A DNA stretch of 64,000 nt. It comes from Vibrio coralliilyticus ATCC BAA-450 (GTDB taxonomy: Bacteria > Pseudomonadota > Gammaproteobacteria > Enterobacterales > Vibrionaceae). The first letter of the stretch is position 1. Every line of letters begins with the position of its first letter. The position numbers and the translations under genes were made by a program. The notes beneath the pieces are model-generated. The model was not told the origin of the DNA. It did no database searches and worked only from the letters and a program-made list of their open reading frames with translations. Of the stretch, positions 44,777 through 53,596 are shown in pieces. The stretch lies in assembly GCF_000176135.1 (NCBI RefSeq), contig NZ_ACZN01000016.1:62001-126000 (forward strand). Direction: 5' to 3'.

Positions 44777-45391
44777 ATGAAGGACAAAATTGTTGCTAAC
44801 TTTTCGCAGGTGGATGTGATGAAGGCGAAGAAAGGGACATCCGCTGCAGCAACGAATGGTGCTTGTCATAACTTCAGTATCGAGTGGCTTAGCTTTATGT
44901 TCGAGAAAAAAGGCGACGCTAAGCAACGCATGAAGCGTTTATCTGCTCGTGATGGTGCAGGTAACCCGGTTTTACAGAAGACGTTTGCGTCCCGTTGGTC
45001 GGAAGGTGGGGCATCTTATCAGGTTGCAGACAGGATGATGATTTCACTGCGTGGCTTAAAAGAAACCGCACTCTTGTATGATTACACCCACTTTAATATC
45101 AAAAATATTGTAAAGGCAGTGACTAAGCCGCAGCACGCTGGCTTTATCTATTCTTTCTGGTTCCCAGGAGCCGTTGTGGGTGCTGCCGGTGCACACACTA
45201 TTGCTTTTTATCGTTCTTTATCACCGAAGCAAGGCAGCTTGAAAACGGATAACGACACCGTCTATATTTTTGAACCTAACTATGGTGAGTTTGAAGTGCC
45301 GAGTAAGGATTTTGAAAGCTGGTTGAAGAAGCTGGCGACCTTCTATGCACCTTTCAATGCGCATATGGTAAAGACGGTGGCTAAAGCCTAA
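44777..45391 (+). CDS. YopT-type (C58) cysteine protease-like protein
   Basis: 204 aa, hardly more than the catalytic core. Cys30 lies in NGACHNFSIEWL, His140 in GAHTIAFYR, and the third position is Glu166 in FEPNYGEFEV, where YopT/AvrPphB-type proteases have Asp in DPNYGEF. The Cys-His order and the PNYGEF block are the C58 signature. Known members cleave prenylated Rho GTPases or plant kinases after secretion. No signal peptide or secretion genes are seen here. GGAGAGG ribosome site, own terminator. Not proven to be active. Confidence 0.7.
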   Translation: MKDKIVANFSQVDVMKAKKGTSAAATNGACHNFSIEWLSFMFEKKGDAKQRMKRLSARDGAGNPVLQKTFASRWSEGGASYQVADRMMISLRGLKETALLYDYTHFNIKNIVKAVTKPQHAGFIYSFWFPGAVVGAAGAHTIAFYRSLSPKQGSLKTDNDTVYIFEPNYGEFEVPSKDFESWLKKLATFYAPFNAHMVKTVAKA

Positions 45392-45414
45392 CCCTAGATT
45401 TAACCTCTAATAAG

Positions 45415-45432
45415 CCTCGCTCATCAGCGAGG
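45415..45432 (+). terminator. Terminator of the YopT-like gene
   Basis: CCTCGCT-CATC-AGCGAGG followed by seven T residues. Confidence 0.9.
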
Positions 45433-45592
45433 TTTTTTTGATTCCATTTATTGTTCTCAACTCAGTGTGAGCAAAGTTATGGTTATCACCCCACTCAACA
45501 TAGCAAGAAATATCAAAAAAGCGTGGAGTGGATTTTCTAAATTACATCTCAGGCAACGAAGAGAGCAAACCCGCTCAAATTAAGGAGATGTT

Positions 45593-46099
45593 ATGAAAAT
45601 CACTAAAACAGTCACGATCAACAAACCTGCAGAACTAGTCTGGGACCTGATTGCTCATCAATTTGATAAAGCCCACCTGTGGATGGACCCGATCCCACAT
45701 TCGTACGAAATTGGAACCGGTCATAGCTCAACCGGGGCTCCGATGGAAGGCCGCATCTGCAACCTGAGTAAGAATCCAAATGGCGCTAAAGCAAAGGAAG
45801 TCATCACACAGTACAACGAAGCAAACAAATCTCTGACGTTTGAAATTACGCCCATCAATGTGCCAGCCATTGTGCCAGTGAAAAAGAATCAGGTGCAAAT
45901 GACGGTTCGCTCTCTTGGAACCAACAAATCCGAAGTAATTTGGTATGCCCAACCGCAACTTAAATTTTTCGCTTATCCATTCTACCCACTGCTCCGCTTA
46001 GCGATTCCCGGTGCATTTGGCAAATTACTCAATGGTTTGAAAACCTATTCCGAGCAGTCACTGCCTAACCAACAAAGCTCAGCGGCTTACACGCAATAA
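45593..46099 (+). CDS. SRPBCC family protein
   Basis: 168 aa, starting MKITKTVTINKPAELVWDLI, the typical START/SRPBCC (polyketide cyclase-like) beginning. A helix-grip fold with hydrophobic cavity; no catalytic function can be assigned. The near-neighbour at 46124 is another SRPBCC protein, so both could handle the same lipid or polyketide-like ligand. AAGGAG ribosome site. First of a set of five genes on this strand including an AraC regulator. Confidence 0.8.
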   Translation: MKITKTVTINKPAELVWDLIAHQFDKAHLWMDPIPHSYEIGTGHSSTGAPMEGRICNLSKNPNGAKAKEVITQYNEANKSLTFEITPINVPAIVPVKKNQVQMTVRSLGTNKSEVIWYAQPQLKFFAYPFYPLLRLAIPGAFGKLLNGLKTYSEQSLPNQQSSAAYTQ

Positions 46100-46123
46100 T
46101 GATAGGGATGAAAGGGCATTAAG

Positions 46124-46786
46124 ATGAAGAAAATGAACTCGATCAAACCTTTGGGAAACATAGCGCTAGTGGCAGGTACGGTGTTGCTTGGAGCATGTTC
46201 AACCATTGCGCCGGAAGGCAGCGCGCCACAGTACACCTCTCAGTATGATCACACCTCCACCACTGTGAACGAGTTTGATATTCGTTCTGTGACCAGTGCG
46301 CCGGAGCAAATTGTCCTGATGTTCAGGGTCAACTCATCGCCGGATCGAACCTTTGAACTGGTGTCTGAAATTGATCAACTGGCAACTTGGTTTACGGGCA
46401 TCAAGAACCCTGAGATGGATAACTCCAAGTCACTCAATGGACCGTTAGCGATGGGCACGCATTCGGTGCGCAGTTGCAGCTTGGACGATGAGATATTGTA
46501 TGAAGACATTGTTTACTATGACAAAAATAAGCGCTCCTATGCTTATACGATTGACATGGAGCGTTCGACAGTTTCGTTTCCTATCACAGAGCCTTTATCG
46601 CTGTTTACGGTTGAATCTGATGGTTTAGGTGGCTCATTGGTCACGTGGCGCCATTACTTCCACAAGAATGTCAGCTTAGTAGCACCAGTGCTTAATCTGA
46701 TAATGGAAGGGATGATTCTGGAACCTGCGGTGGAAAACTTATTTGAACAAGTGGGTGGTGAATGGGTAGAACCTACTACCGTTTAA
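46124..46786 (+). CDS. SRPBCC-like lipoprotein
   Basis: 220 aa with a lipoprotein signal: lipobox LLGAC, Cys at about residue 25. After it, residues about 60-215 have the SRPBCC pattern with SSPDRTFELVSEIDQLATW. Predicted to be membrane anchored in the periplasm. Its gene follows the first SRPBCC gene by 24 bases and precedes an AraC regulator by 36 bases. Function unknown. Confidence 0.75.
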   Translation: MKKMNSIKPLGNIALVAGTVLLGACSTIAPEGSAPQYTSQYDHTSTTVNEFDIRSVTSAPEQIVLMFRVNSSPDRTFELVSEIDQLATWFTGIKNPEMDNSKSLNGPLAMGTHSVRSCSLDDEILYEDIVYYDKNKRSYAYTIDMERSTVSFPITEPLSLFTVESDGLGGSLVTWRHYFHKNVSLVAPVLNLIMEGMILEPAVENLFEQVGGEWVEPTTV

Positions 46787-46822
46787 CTCTAACATTACAA
46801 ACAGATAAGTTAGGAGGATGAA

Positions 46823-47677
46823 ATGCAGCGTTTTTTTAAAAGTATTGAATATATAGAACAGCACTTGTACGACAAAATTTCTGTTCATCAGATCGCCGCT
46901 GCGTCTCATTACTCCACTTATCACTACAGTCGGGTATTTAAAGCTTTGGTCGGAGACACACCTAAAGAGTATTTGCGTAAGCGCCGTCTCACAATGGCTG
47001 CCAAGCGCCTGCTCACAGAAGAAGTCGGCATTCTGGATCTTGCTATGGATTGTCAATTTGATTCACAGGAAGCGTTCACACGTGCATTCAAAGCGCTGTT
47101 TAACATGACGCCTGCGCAATACCGAAAAATGAACGAACCTTTCCGTTTGTTGTATAAAAATCAAATTAACGAAGATGATCTCAGTTTTCTGCAGAATCGT
47201 ATTAGCATGGAGCCGGAAATCATTACACAGCCGGCCATAAAGCTGGTGGGAATCGCCAATCAATATACAGATGAAGACCTCAGTCTGCCTCGTCTGTGGT
47301 CGGGGTTTGCACCATACCGAGACACTATTGCAAACCGCGTGGGCGATGAGTTTTTCGGTATTTATGAGTCATATGAAGAGGCTGAGGAAGGCACGACGTT
47401 TGTCTATATCTGTTCCGCTCGGGTAGAGAATTTCGAACAAGTGCCAGAAGGTATGATCACGCGTGAGATGCCAGAGCAGACTTACGCTCGTTTTACCCAT
47501 AAAGGGCCAATTGCCCAGTTGGAAGAAACACTGCGTTATATATGGGGCAGCTGGTTACCGAAAAGCGCTTATGAATATGAGGAAAAGCCGGACTTCGAAC
47601 TCTACCCAGCTGGCTTTAACGATGCTGACCCTGAGAATAAGCTGTATCTGAATATTCCAGTACGTAAGAAAAGTTAG
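46823..47677 (+). CDS. AraC regulator with GyrI-like effector domain
   Basis: 284 aa. N-terminal AraC HTH pair (about 5-105, ending TPAQYRKMNEP) and a C-terminal GyrI-like/Rob-type ligand domain (about 130-280), with the YARFTHKGPIAQLEETLRYIW hallmark. The domain order (HTH first) is that of Rob/SoxS-linked regulators that sense amphipathic drugs. It probably controls the two SRPBCC genes upstream and the small lipoprotein gene 6 bases downstream. Confidence 0.88.
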   Translation: MQRFFKSIEYIEQHLYDKISVHQIAAASHYSTYHYSRVFKALVGDTPKEYLRKRRLTMAAKRLLTEEVGILDLAMDCQFDSQEAFTRAFKALFNMTPAQYRKMNEPFRLLYKNQINEDDLSFLQNRISMEPEIITQPAIKLVGIANQYTDEDLSLPRLWSGFAPYRDTIANRVGDEFFGIYESYEEAEEGTTFVYICSARVENFEQVPEGMITREMPEQTYARFTHKGPIAQLEETLRYIWGSWLPKSAYEYEEKPDFELYPAGFNDADPENKLYLNIPVRKKS

Positions 47678-47683
47678 GTTGCA

Positions 47684-48139
47684 ATGAAATCGACGATTCT
47701 CATCACAGCGGTCTTTGGGGCTGCTTCACTTAGTGGCTGTCAGGCTGTCACTTCTTCTTCAGTGGATTCATTGCCGCCTGTTTGTCGAGATTATGCGGCT
47801 GACCAGATCGTTGCTGTGCTCGGGGAAAGCCCGGAACTGGCAGGAGAGTGGTATGGTGATTGGGCGTATTTCCTCAATCAGTTTGCTGAGCAGAATCCGC
47901 AGATAAGAATCGTCTCTGGGGCTGATGCGGCAGCGTTTAATCTTGCGCCGTATACTTTGATACTGACACGTCAGAGTAAAGGTGAATACCGACTTAAAGA
48001 AGTGTTAGACCCGCCATATTATGACTATGCAGTGGCTAGGCTTAGGGGGGATGATATTAAAGGGATTTTACGTCATTTCGAGTTGGAGCCATACCCCTCT
48101 CAGGTTGATATTGTGTGTAAAAATCGGATCAAACAATAG
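47684..48139 (+). CDS. Small lipoprotein, unrecognised
   Basis: 151 aa with lipoprotein signal: MKSTILITAVFGAASLSGC, Cys at residue 19. The mature part has conserved-looking Cys residues near the start and end (VCRDYAADQIV and DIVCKNRIKQ) that may form a disulphide. No family recognised. Starts 6 bases after the AraC gene, so probably the same transcript. Confidence 0.7.
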   Translation: MKSTILITAVFGAASLSGCQAVTSSSVDSLPPVCRDYAADQIVAVLGESPELAGEWYGDWAYFLNQFAEQNPQIRIVSGADAAAFNLAPYTLILTRQSKGEYRLKEVLDPPYYDYAVARLRGDDIKGILRHFELEPYPSQVDIVCKNRIKQ

Positions 48140-48289
48140 ATTTTATAAATGTCCGTTAAGTGAATATTTTTACATGAAATAGCTGTTTGTGATTACATAG
48201 GCAAGCCGGTTCGATCTTTCACCGAATTGACATTGAGTTGATAAATTTTCCACGTTACGTCGACTAATATTCAGCATCTTACTGATTCG

Positions 48290-49048
48290 GTGTGGGACGT
48301 CACGGTGAAGAATTTTCTGATCGAAAAACAATATGGTATTGGGCTTCTGGGTGTATTTCTTTTGGTTATTGCACCGATGAGTCTGTTGGTTAGCCATATC
48401 GATTTATTGAGCTCAGTGTCCTACCCACTTGGTCTGACATTTACGTTGCTGACAGATTCCGCGGGATCTAAAGGGTTTCTCTTCACCTTATTAGTTTTGG
48501 TAGCGATCTCGTGGAAGCTGATCCCTAACCGTGTTGAGTGGCTAAGTAAAATGGCTCAGCTTGGTTTGATCCTTCTGATCGGTTTTGCCAGCAAAACGGC
48601 GCTAAAGCAAGCTACAGAAAGCCCTCGCCCATACACTGAGCTGTTAACGCACCAATTGCTGATCCCACAGCCATCCCACTTTTACAATCTGAGCACCGTC
48701 CAACAGCAGCATGTGATCGATGATATTTCTCATAGCGTGAGCTCGTGGCGAACTCGCCATTGGTTAGGCGAGAAAGACTACTCATTCCCTTCTGGCCACA
48801 CGATTTTCGCTGCAATTTGTCTGGCGTTTTTTGGCAATCTGTTTATTCAAAAAAGACGCTATGGTTTGGCCGCTGCACTGAGTGTGTGGGCGGTAGGTAT
48901 GGCATACAGTCGCCTTTGGCTGGGAATGCACCGACCGATAGATCTCGTCGGCTCGGTTTTGTTTGTACTGATGCTGTATATATTGGCCCCCAAATTTGAT
49001 CGGATCACTGAAAAGCTTTCTCTTCGTTGGTCTCAATTAACAACCTGA
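48290..49048 (+). CDS. PAP2 family phosphatase, PgpB-like
   Basis: About 252 aa, five or six TM helices. The three PAP2 motifs are intact: KQATESPRP (K-X6-RP), FPSGH and SRLWLGMHRPIDL. PgpB-like enzymes remove phosphate from lipid phosphates such as phosphatidylglycerol phosphate or undecaprenyl pyrophosphate at the inner membrane. The start is uncertain: GTG at 48290 or GTG at 48305, which has GGGA upstream. No ATG is near. Confidence 0.88.
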   Translation: MWDVTVKNFLIEKQYGIGLLGVFLLVIAPMSLLVSHIDLLSSVSYPLGLTFTLLTDSAGSKGFLFTLLVLVAISWKLIPNRVEWLSKMAQLGLILLIGFASKTALKQATESPRPYTELLTHQLLIPQPSHFYNLSTVQQQHVIDDISHSVSSWRTRHWLGEKDYSFPSGHTIFAAICLAFFGNLFIQKRRYGLAAALSVWAVGMAYSRLWLGMHRPIDLVGSVLFVLMLYILAPKFDRITEKLSLRWSQLTT

Positions 49049-49073
49049 TTCCAGCTTTACCTAACTGCCCTTG

Positions 49074-49104
49074 GCCCTGCGAGTAATGTCCTTACTTGCG
49101 GGGC
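49074..49104 (+). terminator. Terminator of the PAP2 gene
   Basis: A 13-pair stem (GCCCTGCGAGTAA against TTACTTGCGGGGC, two G:T pairs) with a five-base loop, followed by TTTTTTTA. Confidence 0.88.
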
Positions 49105-49287
49105 TTTTTTTATTAGCTCTTGACTATACTTTCTATATTAATCCGTAGTTTTTATAAGTCTTTTGTAACTAAAGTAGCAAAACAGACCACATAATTGATA
49201 AAACTCGCTATTATTTATCTTGTTTATGTAATTATCACTTTTGGCATAAGTAATTTATGTGTCGTTATCGTTTGGGCAGAGGTTTGC

Positions 49288-50538
49288 ATGCAGATAAAAC
49301 TATTAAAGCGTCTGATTAAAGACAAAATGTTTGGTAAAACCAAGAACACAGCACTGGGCGTTCAGGTCGCACAGATGGCCGATGCTCGCATGGGTGCGAT
49401 GTACATGCTAGCCAGTACCGAAATTACCAAAGTGGCGAAGATTTCCAACGCGCACTTTTTTGAAGCCTTTGTGGTCGGAACTGAGCCCTTCGTTGACTTT
49501 AAAGATGCGGCAATGGGACTGCTGAATAAAACCGATACCATGACTAAGCTGAAAAACAGCAAGGTCGCGAAAAAGATGTCAAAAGCGGCGGATAAAGTAG
49601 GTGAGATCACTTCAGCGATTAAGGAGAAGCTGAAACGACTATTCTCCGAGTTCTTCCGTTCTTTGCTGGATAAAGTGAAGAACATCTATGGTGACTTGTT
49701 GCATGGCATCGAGTGGCTCGCTGAAGTCGGAACTTGGCTGGCGAGTGAATTCGCAGGTACCTTCTCCAATATCATTCCGGGGTGGGGCTATGTACAAAGT
49801 GCATCTGGGCTTTACTCTGCGGCGAAAAAGTCAGTGCTGAAATCCAAAGACCTGATTTCACAAATCTACCGCGGCCGTGGCGTTGAGCTGCTGGGTGGTC
49901 ACCCGAGCATCATTTCAAATGCTTTGGCGCGCCACTCTGCAAAAGGTGCTTTGGGGGGAATCAAAGACTTTACTATGGGTGTTGCTGGTATTGGCCTTCA
50001 GGCAGCAGGTGATGCTGCCGCAGGGGTAGGATCATTGATCAGCTTAATCACCAGTATTCTTGAGCGTATTATCAAACTGGTGGACTTCTTTGTTCAACGT
50101 AGCCTTCTGGCCAAAGTTGTTAAACGTGCTAAGAAAGAGTGGAATAACCGTACTGCGCCAAGCAGCTTAGTGAATGATCATAAAATGTTCTCGGAATGGT
50201 TCCAGAGTGCGGTGATTACCACGCCTGTTGTCGCGGCTCTGGTGATGGGCAGTGGCTTTGTCGGCCACCCCTATAAGTTTGCTCAGTTGCTGACACCTAA
50301 GCTTGAAGTCGTGTCGCAAGGTGACTTTGATAAAGCGGTCGTTTATATCGATAAGCTTAAATCTCTATCGAGTAAATATGTCCAGGAGTATGTCGATAGC
50401 TATAAGATTGATTTCACTAGTAAAGATGGTGTGGTCAATGCGCGCTTGAATGAATTGAAGAAAGGCAAAGGGTTATTGGATGGCCATGAATTTGCGGTGA
50501 AATCCGCGACGCCAGCACCCGTTCCCGTTTCAGTTTAA
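49288..50538 (+). CDS. Unrecognised 416-aa helical, membrane-active-looking protein
   Basis: No family recognised. The ATG at 49288 has AGAGG 5-6 bases upstream; an in-frame extension back to 49195 has no ribosome site and only reads A/T-rich DNA. The protein is mostly helical: a lysine-rich stretch (about 90-130), then several glycine/alanine-rich amphipathic or weakly hydrophobic helices (GVAGIGLQAAGDAAAGVGSL, PVVAALVMGSGFVG), and a Pro-Ala tail. This resembles membrane-inserting or pore-forming proteins in composition only. No signal peptide. Single gene with its own terminator. Confidence 0.7.
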   Translation: MQIKLLKRLIKDKMFGKTKNTALGVQVAQMADARMGAMYMLASTEITKVAKISNAHFFEAFVVGTEPFVDFKDAAMGLLNKTDTMTKLKNSKVAKKMSKAADKVGEITSAIKEKLKRLFSEFFRSLLDKVKNIYGDLLHGIEWLAEVGTWLASEFAGTFSNIIPGWGYVQSASGLYSAAKKSVLKSKDLISQIYRGRGVELLGGHPSIISNALARHSAKGALGGIKDFTMGVAGIGLQAAGDAAAGVGSLISLITSILERIIKLVDFFVQRSLLAKVVKRAKKEWNNRTAPSSLVNDHKMFSEWFQSAVITTPVVAALVMGSGFVGHPYKFAQLLTPKLEVVSQGDFDKAVVYIDKLKSLSSKYVQEYVDSYKIDFTSKDGVVNARLNELKKGKGLLDGHEFAVKSATPAPVPVSV

Positions 50539-50555
50539 TGTGGGAAGAGTAACAA

Positions 50556-50573
50556 ACGGGCCAAAAGGCCCGT
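50556..50573. terminator. Bidirectional terminator
   Basis: ACGGGCC-AAAA-GGCCCGT with TTTTTG on the plus strand and TTTGTT on the minus strand, between the convergent 416-aa and glycosyltransferase genes. Confidence 0.9.
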
Positions 50574-50590
50574 TTTTTGTGTCTATAGGT

Positions 50591-51925
50591 TTAGAATACC
50601 GTCGCCAGAATGTCGCTCAATGCCTTGTACGATAGGTGTTTCTGACCAATGGCGTAGTTCTCCTGCATGTGCTGCTGACGTAGGGCTGTGTCGAATAGGT
50701 ATGCTTCGGTTTGTTCTGCGGCTGCACCGATGCGCTGCAAAGAGACTTGTGCGAGGTTGTTGTCATCCCAGCTTAGCTCATCACCGAGGTCGATAATATG
50801 GAAGCCAAAATGTTCGATATCTGTTTTGTACACCGGGTAGCGATAGACCACCTGAGGAACGTTGGCTACCAAACCTTCTAGGAATTGGTTCCCCCAGCCT
50901 TCGAGCCAGCTTGGGTAGGTGACGATATCGGCGTGAACGTAGGCGTCCCAAAGAGAGTACTGTTTGATGCCGATTTTATCACCACGTGAATGCTCGATAC
51001 GGTGGTTGATGTCCAGTAGCTCAACGTTCATCTGCTGAGCTTTCGCTTTGAGTTTGTCGTAGTATTCGTCTTCTTCGTTCATTCCCGCTAACACGAGAAT
51101 TATGCGACTATCAGATTCAATTTTTTGTCCACGATACAGCGACTTACCTACCCATTGTGGTAGCTTTTTCTGAAGATTAGCTATCAGGTCGACGGCCAGC
51201 TCGATCCCCTTACGAGCCACGATGCGTGTTGCTTGTAAGACAACGATGTCTTGTTCGCGAATACCGAATTCGCTTCTCAGATCTTGGTTGTAGTCGTCGA
51301 TTTTCCAATCACAACCATCGAAGTCGAAGACATTCGGTACCACTGTTGAGTCATAACTCGTCGCATTTTTCAGAGATTCATTTGCCAACTGGTTGATGAC
51401 ACAGTGCTTGTCCTGTGGACGTTGCGGAGGAAAGTGCTTGTCGAGAATACGTTGGATACTCGGGTAACAAGGCTGGCTGAACTTCTCGCGTTCCCAGTGG
51501 AAGTCATGGTGATGATTGACTACTTTGACGCCTGTGTTTTCTACTGCTTTTTCTAGTCCAATCGCAGCGGCCAAACTGTGGCCAACAGCGAAGATGTTAT
51601 TGGGAACAATCACGTCGATGTCGAGCTTTTCGATAATCGCTATTGCTTGTGTCGCGATCTCTTCCGCTTGGCCGTAAATCGCGGCCAGCAACGCTTCTTC
51701 GCTTTCAAAGTAGGTTGGCGCTATGAACGCATCCTGAGTGATTTTTGCGTTCAGCTCGTCTTCGTAACGTAGCGCATCAATGCACTCTGCTTCCACACTG
51801 CCAGAGCTACCCGCCATGTAAAAGACGTCGTGACCCTGCTGCTCCAGTGCCCATTTCCATTTATCCATTTCTAGTGACACACCATCGGTTTCACCGACAC
51901 GATAGTGGGTTAACAAAATTCGCAT
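50591..51925 (-). CDS. Glycosyltransferase family 4-like protein
   Basis: 444 aa GT-B protein. N-terminal HYRVGETDGVSLEMDKW region and C-terminal nucleotide-sugar domain with VTYPSWLEGWGNQFLEGL, the GT4 acceptor/donor glutamate motif. Transfers a hexose from a nucleotide sugar to an unknown acceptor. It is the last gene of the minus-strand operon, only 3 bases after the phosphodiester glycosidase-like gene. A transferase in an import operon suggests glycosylation or phosphorolysis-type chemistry of the imported compound (inference). Confidence 0.82.
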   Translation of the reverse strand: MRILLTHYRVGETDGVSLEMDKWKWALEQQGHDVFYMAGSSGSVEAECIDALRYEDELNAKITQDAFIAPTYFESEEALLAAIYGQAEEIATQAIAIIEKLDIDVIVPNNIFAVGHSLAAAIGLEKAVENTGVKVVNHHHDFHWEREKFSQPCYPSIQRILDKHFPPQRPQDKHCVINQLANESLKNATSYDSTVVPNVFDFDGCDWKIDDYNQDLRSEFGIREQDIVVLQATRIVARKGIELAVDLIANLQKKLPQWVGKSLYRGQKIESDSRIILVLAGMNEEDEYYDKLKAKAQQMNVELLDINHRIEHSRGDKIGIKQYSLWDAYVHADIVTYPSWLEGWGNQFLEGLVANVPQVVYRYPVYKTDIEHFGFHIIDLGDELSWDDNNLAQVSLQRIGAAAEQTEAYLFDTALRQQHMQENYAIGQKHLSYKALSDILATVF

Positions 51926-51928
51926 GAC

Positions 51929-53530
51929 TTATAGCTCCATTACAACTGTTGAATAAAGGTTTAACCCTTGTGTGTCGTTGCCGGGAGCATTTCGACTGCC
52001 CGCAGCAACGCGGTTTAAAATATCCATTGAGACAGTGCCGTTACCGACGTTGACTGCGTAGGCTTTCATTGCTGAACCACCGTCAATCGATATGGCATTG
52101 CGTATCGTCTCACCGTCAAACAGGTCAATATCAGACTGAGACAAACGGCTGACTAAATTCGCTACATCGACAATGTTCACTCCAACACTCATTTCATGGC
52201 GGCCATCAAACAGAAGATAGCCCACATGGTTTTCTGTTTCGATAAACAAGCCGCCCGGTTCACGGATGATGGCATCAAAGTTATTGGTTTCTTTGCCTGT
52301 ACGTGACAGAGGCGCGTCAGTGTTTGCCACCTCATCAAGGGCTTGCTCTGCTTGCTGAGCCGTAAATGCTGCGCCAGTCGGGACAATACTTTGGCCGTCG
52401 ATTACGGATGGCACCAGTCCGGCAAGAATTTGTGCATATTCGGCGAAATCACATTGGTGAGAGTATGGCGTGACCGAGACAGGTGTATTTGTCTCCAACC
52501 CATGTGGGTAAAGCGCGTCAAACAGGCAAGACTTGATTGAGAGCACCACGCCAAAGGATGGCAATGGACATTCTCCGCGCCACACCTTAACGACATGCTC
52601 GTGCGGACGCTGGCCATCTCCTTGGTTACTAATGAAAACATTGACGCGCTCTTCAAGCGGGAGCATAGGAGAAAATTCGACTAATGGCCCTTTGTGGCTG
52701 AGCGGAAAGTTGACATTGAAGAGTGCAATATCGTGTTGATCGACCTTGTCTAATGCTGGGTTGATGTTCTCAACTTTCAGGGTTTGCCCTGCGATAGTGA
52801 GATCATACGCATGGCATTGGATGGCCGGTAGAATCTTGACTTCGCCGCTATGTTTCACGCCAATACCAGCACTATGCGCGCTCTGAAAACCCGCACTCTC
52901 GACTTGTCCCTTAGCATCGCCAAAGTAGTAAAAACCGAGGTAAGCCAGCCTTTCCGGTAACTGATGTTCCGAGGCAGGGTAGCGTCTGCTGTGTGACCAG
53001 ATATGGTTGCCGACGTTGAGCTCTTTCGTCATGAAGTAACCAAGGTTGCCCACTAAGCCGCGAAAGGCTTTGCCCTCAGCCAACCGGTCTCTCAGGTTAG
53101 CGAGCTGGTTGCCCTCAAAGTGATAACCGATGCTAGTCTGCTTGAGCTTCTCTTGTTTCACCCATGCGAGAGTTACTGAGGTAGTGGAAAGTGGTTGTGG
53201 CTCTTCTACTTGCGTGTAATCTTGCGGCCCAGGCAGTGATTCTGGATTGATCGCTGGCATCTGAAAATGCACGCGTTTGAGTTCAATTTCTGGTTGTGAC
53301 TGTTGAGTTGACTCGAACAGCTCACTCAGGTCTGCTTCAAATGTTGGCTCTGTATTAGGGTGGAGCGGATTACCAAGCGGGCCCTGTGCCATTTTGAATC
53401 CTGTCAGTGCGTTGGGATTGAAGTAGGCACCGGGTGCGATCGTCTGCGTTTTCCAGTGCTCTGCCGAGAGCTTTTGGCACACATCGGTTGAAATTTGGTT
53501 GGTTTTCGGGCTATGTGTCTGATTTTTCAT
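51929..53530 (-). CDS. Phosphodiester glycosidase-like (NAGPA/DUF2233-like) protein
   Basis: 533 aa, no signal peptide. The C-terminal half has the segment AISIDGGSAMKAYAV preceded by MSVGVNIVDVANLV, which follows the pattern of phosphodiester glycosidases (NAGPA domain, xxLDGGGS), although the second Gly is Ser here. The N-terminal 250 residues are unrecognised. Predicted to cleave sugar phosphodiesters in the cytosol, but this is a weak motif-level call. It is translationally close to the glycosyltransferase and follows the ROK gene by 66 bases. Confidence 0.55.
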   Translation of the reverse strand: MKNQTHSPKTNQISTDVCQKLSAEHWKTQTIAPGAYFNPNALTGFKMAQGPLGNPLHPNTEPTFEADLSELFESTQQSQPEIELKRVHFQMPAINPESLPGPQDYTQVEEPQPLSTTSVTLAWVKQEKLKQTSIGYHFEGNQLANLRDRLAEGKAFRGLVGNLGYFMTKELNVGNHIWSHSRRYPASEHQLPERLAYLGFYYFGDAKGQVESAGFQSAHSAGIGVKHSGEVKILPAIQCHAYDLTIAGQTLKVENINPALDKVDQHDIALFNVNFPLSHKGPLVEFSPMLPLEERVNVFISNQGDGQRPHEHVVKVWRGECPLPSFGVVLSIKSCLFDALYPHGLETNTPVSVTPYSHQCDFAEYAQILAGLVPSVIDGQSIVPTGAAFTAQQAEQALDEVANTDAPLSRTGKETNNFDAIIREPGGLFIETENHVGYLLFDGRHEMSVGVNIVDVANLVSRLSQSDIDLFDGETIRNAISIDGGSAMKAYAVNVGNGTVSMDILNRVAAGSRNAPGNDTQGLNLYSTVVMEL

Positions 53531-53596
53531 GGGTGTTTTACACGCTTAGGAACAGAATTTAGGCAGGGCGTGATCAATCACGCCCTATAGGGTCGG

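Noticed and set aside
49195..49287. 31-residue hydrophobic N-terminal extension of the 416-aa protein, as if a signal sequence
   Set aside because: Starts at TTG without a ribosome site and reads A/T-rich intergenic DNA; the ATG at 49288 has AGAGG.
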